Shown piece by piece: positions 12,592 through 15,889 of a DNA stretch of 15,889 nucleotides. The notes under the pieces are model-generated. The model had not been told where the DNA came from. It searched no databases and was given only the letters and a program-made list of their open reading frames with translations. The DNA is taken from positions 1 to 15,889 of the forward strand of contig JADGRT010000018.1 in assembly GCA_017880715.1 (NCBI GenBank), given 5' to 3'. The stretch's first letter is position 1; each line of letters opens with the position of its first letter. Made by a program: the position numbers and the translations under genes. Source of the stretch: Verrucomicrobiia bacterium. Lineage in GTDB: Bacteria > Verrucomicrobiota > Verrucomicrobiia > Limisphaerales > UBA1319.

Positions 12592-13698
12592 TTATTGGAC
12601 GTGTTCATAGAAGGTGTCGCGTTGAACCGGGATAAAGCCGGCTTCACGAATGGCGCCGGCCATGGAGGCCACGGTTTGTTTCAGCGGTGTGGCGGCGCCG
12701 GCCATGTGGAAAATTCGTTCGTCCACGATCGTGCCGTGCAGATCGTCCGCCCCGTAACTCAAGGCCAGTTGCGCCAGTTTCATGCCCAAGCCAACCCAGT
12801 ACGCCGTCAGATGGTTGAAGTTATCGAGGAACAAACGGCTGACCGCCAGGGTGCGCAGCGTATCGAACGCGGTGGGCGCCGAAGTCACCGGGATTCGATT
12901 ATTGTCCGGCTGGTAGGGCAGGGGAACGAAACCGACGAAGCCGTGCGTTTCGTCCTGCAAGCGACGAAGTTGCGCCAGATGATCCACGCGGTCGGCGAGC
13001 GATTCCACGTGTCCGTAGAGCATGGTGCAGGTGCTGCGGCCACCCAATCGATGCCAGATCCGGTGCGTATCAAGGTATTCCTCGGCGGTTTCTTTGCCCT
13101 CCGCGATGACCTGGCGCACCGCGGGCCGGAAAATTTCCGCGCCCCCGCCGGTCAGGCAATCCAGCCCGGCTGCTCGCAGCTCGACGAGCGTGTCGTGGAT
13201 GTTTTTTTTGGCCAGCCAGGCCAGATGGCGGATTTCGATGGCGGTGAAGCACTTCAATTGCAGCCGGGAATCCACGGCCTTCAAGGCGCGCAGCATGTCC
13301 GTATAGTAGGCGAAGGGCAGCGAGGGGTGCAGTCCGCCGACAATATGCAATTCGGTAATGCCTTGCTGCCGGGCCGCTCGCGCCATCTGCGCGATTTCAG
13401 CAACGGAATACTCGAATCCATCGGCGTCGCGTTGCTTGCGGGCAAAGGCGCAGAACTGGCAGTTGAGGATGCAGTAATTCGAGTAATTGATGTAGCGGTT
13501 GACGATGAACGTGGCGCGCCGCTGGTTCTTGCGCCCGTTCACCTTATCGGCCATCCAACCCAGGAAATGCAAATCCTCGCACTGGAACAGCCGTAGCGCG
13601 TCCGATTCGTCCAGCCGTTCTCCCGCCGCTATTTTGGCCTGGAGATCCGCGAAGCCGGGCGGGACACCGCCGGGGGTTAGCGCCAGGGGTTGAACCAT
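12592..13698 (-). CDS. mqnE: aminofutalosine synthase MqnE (radical SAM)
   Basis: MqnE joins 3-enolpyruvylbenzoate to the adenosyl radical of SAM to form aminofutalosine. The 368-residue product has the radical-SAM cluster motif CX3CX2C at C76, C80 and C83 (NYCILNCQFCAFAR). It also has MqnE-specific stretches: ELHIVGGLHPSLPF, GLDCLTGGGAEIFRPAVR, RSTCTMLYGHVES, and near the end LDNFNHLTAYWVGLGMKLAQ and YGADDLHGTIVDERI. GGGAEIF and MLYGHVE distinguish it from the related MqnC. ATG 13698 is chosen because GGAGGT lies 9 nt upstream. The frame stays open to 13905, but the added residues are antisense to ubiA and unrelated. The start overlaps the end of ubiA by 22 nt, so the two are probably coupled. 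Confidence 0.95.
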   Translation of the reverse strand: MVQPLALTPGGVPPGFADLQAKIAAGERLDESDALRLFQCEDLHFLGWMADKVNGRKNQRRATFIVNRYINYSNYCILNCQFCAFARKQRDADGFEYSVAEIAQMARAARQQGITELHIVGGLHPSLPFAYYTDMLRALKAVDSRLQLKCFTAIEIRHLAWLAKKNIHDTLVELRAAGLDCLTGGGAEIFRPAVRQVIAEGKETAEEYLDTHRIWHRLGGRSTCTMLYGHVESLADRVDHLAQLRRLQDETHGFVGFVPLPYQPDNNRIPVTSAPTAFDTLRTLAVSRLFLDNFNHLTAYWVGLGMKLAQLALSYGADDLHGTIVDERIFHMAGAATPLKQTVASMAGAIREAGFIPVQRDTFYEHVQ

Positions 13699-14591
13699 CG
13701 AAAAACCACCTCCGTTAGCACGATCACCAGAAAGATCATGCTGATGAGCGCATTCAGCCGAAAGAACGCCACGTTGATCCATTTCAAACTGCGTTTTCGC
13801 GCCAGCCAATGTTCGATGAGCAGACATACCAGGATAATTAACAGACCCACCAAGTATGGCACACGAAAACGCGCGATCAACCCAAACAAAACCAGCAGGC
13901 CCCACATGATCATGTGCACCAGAAAGGCAAAGGTCAGGGCGTTTTTTGCGCCCCAGCGCACCACGATGGAATGCAAACCGTGACGGCGGTCGAATTCATA
14001 GTCCTGAATGGCATAAATGGTGTCGAATCCCACCAGCCAGCAAACCACGATCAGCCCCAGCAGAAAAGGCGTGATCGCGAAGGATCCTTTCACCGCCAGC
14101 CACGCGCCCACGGGAGCAATGGCCAGCGCGACGCCCAGATAGACATGGGTGAAATCCGTAAACCGCTTGGTCAGCGAGTAAAAACAGACCATGAACAACG
14201 CCACCGGCGAGAGGTAAAAGCAAAGGGGATTGATCCCATACGTGGCGAGGACAAAAGCGGCGGCGCTCAGCAGACAGAAAAACCAGGCCCCCGCCAGCGA
14301 AATTTGGCCGGTGGGTAGATGACGGGTCGCGGTGCGGGGATTGACACGGTCGAATTCGCGGTCGGCGATGCGGTTAAAGGCCATGGCACAGGTGCGGGCG
14401 GTGACCATGGCCGCCAGAATCAATCCGAATATGCGCCAGCCGGGCCAGCCGTGCCGATCGCGCGCTGCCACCATCATGGACGCCAGGGCGAAGGGCAGGG
14501 CGAAAACGGTATGGGAGAGCTTGACGAAGGAGGCGTATTTTCCAATCGTGGCGAAGATCAAGCGGGAAGCACGGGGCGGCGAAAGTGACAT
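13677..14591 (-). CDS. UbiA-family prenyltransferase, probable menaquinone prenyltransferase (MqnP-like)
   Basis: The 304-residue membrane protein has the two Asp-rich motifs of aromatic prenyltransferases. The first is N73-R-I-A-D77-R-E-F-D81 followed by RVNPRT; the second is D190-TIYAIQ-D197-YEF-D201. Both coordinate Mg and the polyprenyl diphosphate. About eight to nine hydrophobic segments are seen. In this operon the likely substrate is 1,4-dihydroxy-6-naphthoate or a related acid, rather than 4-hydroxybenzoate as in UbiA proper, but sequence alone cannot settle that. ATG 14591 fits the family N-terminus (ATIGKYASFVKLSHTVFALP). It begins 33 nt after the ubiX-type gene and overlaps mqnE at its end. 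Confidence 0.92.
   Translation of the reverse strand: MSLSPPRASRLIFATIGKYASFVKLSHTVFALPFALASMMVAARDRHGWPGWRIFGLILAAMVTARTCAMAFNRIADREFDRVNPRTATRHLPTGQISLAGAWFFCLLSAAAFVLATYGINPLCFYLSPVALFMVCFYSLTKRFTDFTHVYLGVALAIAPVGAWLAVKGSFAITPFLLGLIVVCWLVGFDTIYAIQDYEFDRRHGLHSIVVRWGAKNALTFAFLVHMIMWGLLVLFGLIARFRVPYLVGLLIILVCLLIEHWLARKRSLKWINVAFFRLNALISMIFLVIVLTEVVFRWFNPWR
13708..13713 (-). promoter_or_regulatory. strong ribosome binding site for mqnE inside ubiA
   Basis: On the - strand this reads GGAGGT, a full match to the anti-Shine-Dalgarno core, 9 nt before ATG 13698. It lies within the last codons of the upstream prenyltransferase gene and fixes the mqnE start. Confidence 0.85.
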
Positions 14592-14624
14592 GGATGAGAT
14601 TCGAGTGGCAGCCGGTTGGTTCGG

Positions 14625-15209
14625 TTAGCGTTCCTCCATCCCCGGCGCTTGGTCCCGCCAGCGCGCCGCCAATTTATGCGGCAGTCCCAGGTGGTCGAGA
14701 ACGCGTGCGACCACGGTGTCCTGAACCTGAGCCACGGTTTGCGGACGGGAGTAAAACGACGGGTTGGCCGGGAGGAGGATCGCGCCGGCGAGCAGCAATA
14801 ATTCGAAATTCCTCACCTGAACCAGATTCAACGGCGTCTCGCGGGGGACGAGGATCAACTTTTTACGTTCCTTCAACACCACATCCGCGGCCCGCAGCAA
14901 CAGACTGTCGCTGACACCCTGGGCCATTCGTCCCAAGGTTCCCATGCTGCAAGGGATGACGACCATGGCATCGATGGGATTCGAACCGCTGGCAAACGGA
15001 GCGCTGAAATCCTGATTCTGATGAACGGCCACGCCGTCGGGAATCCGCAATCCACCGGGCAGTTCGCTGGCGATAACGGTTTCGGCATTGCGGCTGAGAA
15101 CCAGGTGAAGCGCGTGCGTTTTAGGATCTAGGTGATCCAACAAACGCTGGGCGTAACCCGAACCGCTGGCTCCGGTGATGGCAACGAGTATTTTCACGCA
15201 AACGTCCAT
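14625..15209 (-). CDS. ubiX: UbiX-type flavin prenyltransferase
   Basis: UbiX enzymes attach a dimethylallyl group to FMN to make the prenyl-FMN cofactor of UbiD decarboxylases. The 194-residue protein has the FMN-binding start VAITGASGSGYAQRLLDHL (GASGSG at 13-18), then LSRNAE (39-43), PCSMGTLGRMAQGVSDSLLL (86-105) and PRETPLNLVQVRNF (122-135). ATG 15209 is preferred. A GTG at 15197 would give the bare start MKILVAITGA, and a GTG at 15260 would add 17 unrelated residues; none has a clear SD. In a futalosine operon it probably serves the UbiD-like decarboxylase (MqnL), which is not in this window. It is the first gene of the operon unless the nucleotidyltransferase remnant shares its transcript. 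Confidence 0.93.
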   Translation of the reverse strand: MDVCVKILVAITGASGSGYAQRLLDHLDPKTHALHLVLSRNAETVIASELPGGLRIPDGVAVHQNQDFSAPFASGSNPIDAMVVIPCSMGTLGRMAQGVSDSLLLRAADVVLKERKKLILVPRETPLNLVQVRNFELLLLAGAILLPANPSFYSRPQTVAQVQDTVVARVLDHLGLPHKLAARWRDQAPGMEER

Positions 15210-15260
15210 CGAATATGGCGGCTGCGGAAGGCTGGAGCAAGCCCGACGTTGAGTCTCCAC

Positions 15261-15449
15261 TCACTCCAGCTTCAAGGCCGCCCACTCGAACAAGCCGCAC
15301 TTGAAGTCGGGCCGCAGCGAGCGGAGCAAGTCCACGTCGCTATCCGGGCGGAAATCCTCGCGCAAGGCCGAACCGAAGAGTTCCAGCCGGGCGCTGCCGC
15401 GCTGCCGGCAGAACTCCCCCAGCGCCTCGCGGTTGACTTGCATTTTCAT
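15261..15449 (-). pseudogene. truncated MNT-type minimal nucleotidyltransferase
   Basis: The 62-residue reading begins MKMQVNREALGEFCRQRGSA and contains the nucleotidyltransferase signature GSX10DXD at G26, S27, D38 and D40 (FGSALREDFRPDSDVDLL). It then resembles the MNT helix region GLFEWAALKLE and stops at TGA 15261. Full proteins of this family (antitoxin-like MntA and relatives) are about 95-110 residues, and their third catalytic Asp lies on a later strand (often VDLxT). That part is missing, and no continuation is seen in the next 50 nt in the three - frames. So it is probably a decayed gene cut just before ubiX. A sequencing or assembly deletion is possible. No partner HEPN gene is visible. 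Confidence 0.7.
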
Positions 15450-15570
15450 GGGGACAGAGTCGCAGCAATCGGGGTGGGCGTCAACGCGGACCTCGGCAGT
15501 TCAAGCGTTCGGGCAACGGTTCCGGTTCTTGGCCGCACTCAACCGGTAAAGGAGGAGCAGCAAAGGTGGT

Positions 15571-15599
15571 TTGACATGGGCTTCATATGAGACTATTAT
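15571..15599 (+). promoter_or_regulatory. near-consensus sigma70-type promoter for the Xre-type antitoxin gene
   Basis: TTGACA (15571-15576, perfect -35) is separated by exactly 17 nt from TATTAT (15594-15599, five of six matches to the -10). The expected start of transcription is 15606-15608, only 1-3 nt before ATG 15609, so the mRNA should be leaderless. This is the clearest promoter of the window. Confidence 0.8.
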
Positions 15600-15605
15600 T
15601 CGTAT
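15585..15605 (+). repeat. imperfect inverted repeat spanning the -10 box, candidate operator
   Basis: ATATGA (15585-15590) and TCGTAT (15600-15605) are inverted copies with one mismatch (ATATGA against ATACGA) on either side of the -10 element. Antitoxins usually bind such palindromes to repress their own promoter. Short and imperfect, so only a candidate. Confidence 0.3.
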
Positions 15606-15608
15606 CAA

Positions 15609-15889
15609 ATGAGCACAACGATGACAAAACCGAAACCGGCTCGCAGGACTGGCGCCCGGAGCCAGATCGTGAGCAAGATTACCTCCAAGAAGGTCGTTCC
15701 CTTTGCCGGGGTGGTGAGCGGCCAGATTCGCAGCCTGAAGTCCAAAACCGCCGCCGTCGAGCTGTCACCAGGCAAGTTAATTGAGGCCATCCGCATCGGA
15801 TTGCCGATACGGGAACTGGACGTGCTGCGAACCATCCTCTGCATGCCGATGGACAAGCTGGCCCCGAAGCTCGGCATGTCCAAAGCCAC
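15609..15889 (+). CDS. Xre/MbcA/ParS-type antitoxin, N-terminal part (runs off window)
   Basis: 93 complete codons are visible, beginning MSTTMTKPKPARRTGARSQI. From about residue 57 the sequence reads KLIEAIRIGLPIRELDVLRT then ILCMPMDKLAPKLGMSKA. This is the N-terminal helical DNA-binding-like region of the Xre/MbcA/ParS antitoxin family, whose C-terminal toxin-binding domain (DUF2384) would lie beyond the window. In this family the next gene is usually a RES-domain toxin that depletes NAD, but that cannot be seen here. ATG 15609 is preferred because of its place 10 nt after the -10 box. ATG 15621 is an alternative. No SD precedes either. The basic 30-residue N-terminus is presumably unstructured. 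Confidence 0.8.
   Translation, partial: MSTTMTKPKPARRTGARSQIVSKITSKKVVPFAGVVSGQIRSLKSKTAAVELSPGKLIEAIRIGLPIRELDVLRTILCMPMDKLAPKLGMSKA

Noticed and set aside
12460..13596. 378-codon + strand frame across mqnA and mqnE
   Set aside because: It is an antisense shadow of mqnE, whose radical-SAM motif and MqnE blocks are unambiguous.
13699..13905. 69-residue N-terminal extension for mqnE
   Set aside because: It is antisense-like sequence overlapping the ubiA 3' part on the same strand. A perfect GGAGGT directly supports ATG 13698.
15450..15570. Promoter for the ubiX operon in the 121-nt spacer on the - strand
   Set aside because: TTGAAC- and TTGAGT-like hexamers occur, but without a fitting -10 box at 16-18 nt, so no call is made.
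15132..15590. 152-codon + strand frame opposite ubiX and the nucleotidyltransferase remnant
   Set aside because: The opposite strand carries clear UbiX and MNT motifs. The frame has no recognisable domain and ends inside the promoter of the antitoxin gene.
1..15889. tRNA or rRNA genes, CRISPR arrays, insertion sequences, prophage or attachment sites
   Set aside because: I looked for tRNA-like T-loops, regularly spaced repeats, transposase motifs and long terminal inverted repeats and found none I can support.

Overview
This window carries the 3' three-quarters of a merged S10-spc-alpha ribosomal protein supercluster on the + strand (1-11021). It is followed by a convergent - strand operon for menaquinone biosynthesis by the futalosine route (about 15209 down to 11078), and the right edge holds a toxin-antitoxin-like scrap (15261-15889). 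The DNA is GC-rich by eye. Gene order, proteins with long low-complexity tails, sparse Shine-Dalgarno (SD) use, the missing rpmD and adk, and the futalosine genes together suggest a Gram-negative bacterium of the PVC group. Verrucomicrobiota (Pedosphaera/Limisphaerales-like) is the best guess, but this is inference from gene content and was not tested by a search.

Region 1 (1-11021, +): rpsC (3' end), rplP, rpmC, rpsQ, rplN, rplX, rplE, rpsN, rpsH, rplF, rplR, rpsE, rplO, secY, map, infA, rpmJ, rpsM, rpsK, rpsD, rpoA, rplQ. Gaps are mostly 5-40 nt, so this is probably one long transcription unit. It ends at a textbook intrinsic terminator (11046-11079). Two places where other bacteria carry a gene are empty: rpmD (L30) between rpsE and rplO, and adk between secY and map, where a 117-nt non-coding gap remains. 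The 103-nt rpsD-rpoA spacer can fold into two strong adjacent hairpins and is a candidate regulatory or processing element. S5, S11 and L17 carry unusual low-complexity extensions. Only about 8 of 21 starts have a recognisable SD, while 19 of 21 have a pyrimidine (13 of them T) directly before the start codon.

Region 2 (11078-15209, -): in transcription order ubiX-type flavin prenyltransferase, UbiA-family prenyltransferase (MqnP-like), mqnE (aminofutalosine synthase), mqnA (chorismate dehydratase) and a DUF4126 membrane protein. MqnA and MqnE perform the first two steps of the futalosine pathway. The UbiA-family enzyme attaches the isoprenoid tail, and the UbiX-type enzyme supplies prenylated FMN to a UbiD-type decarboxylase not in this window. 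MqnB, MqnC and MqnD are also outside the window.

Region 3 (15261-15889): a truncated MNT-type minimal nucleotidyltransferase on the - strand. Divergent from it is the start of an Xre/MbcA/ParS-type antitoxin on the + strand that runs off the window. The antitoxin has a near-consensus sigma70 promoter placed so close to its ATG that the mRNA should be leaderless.
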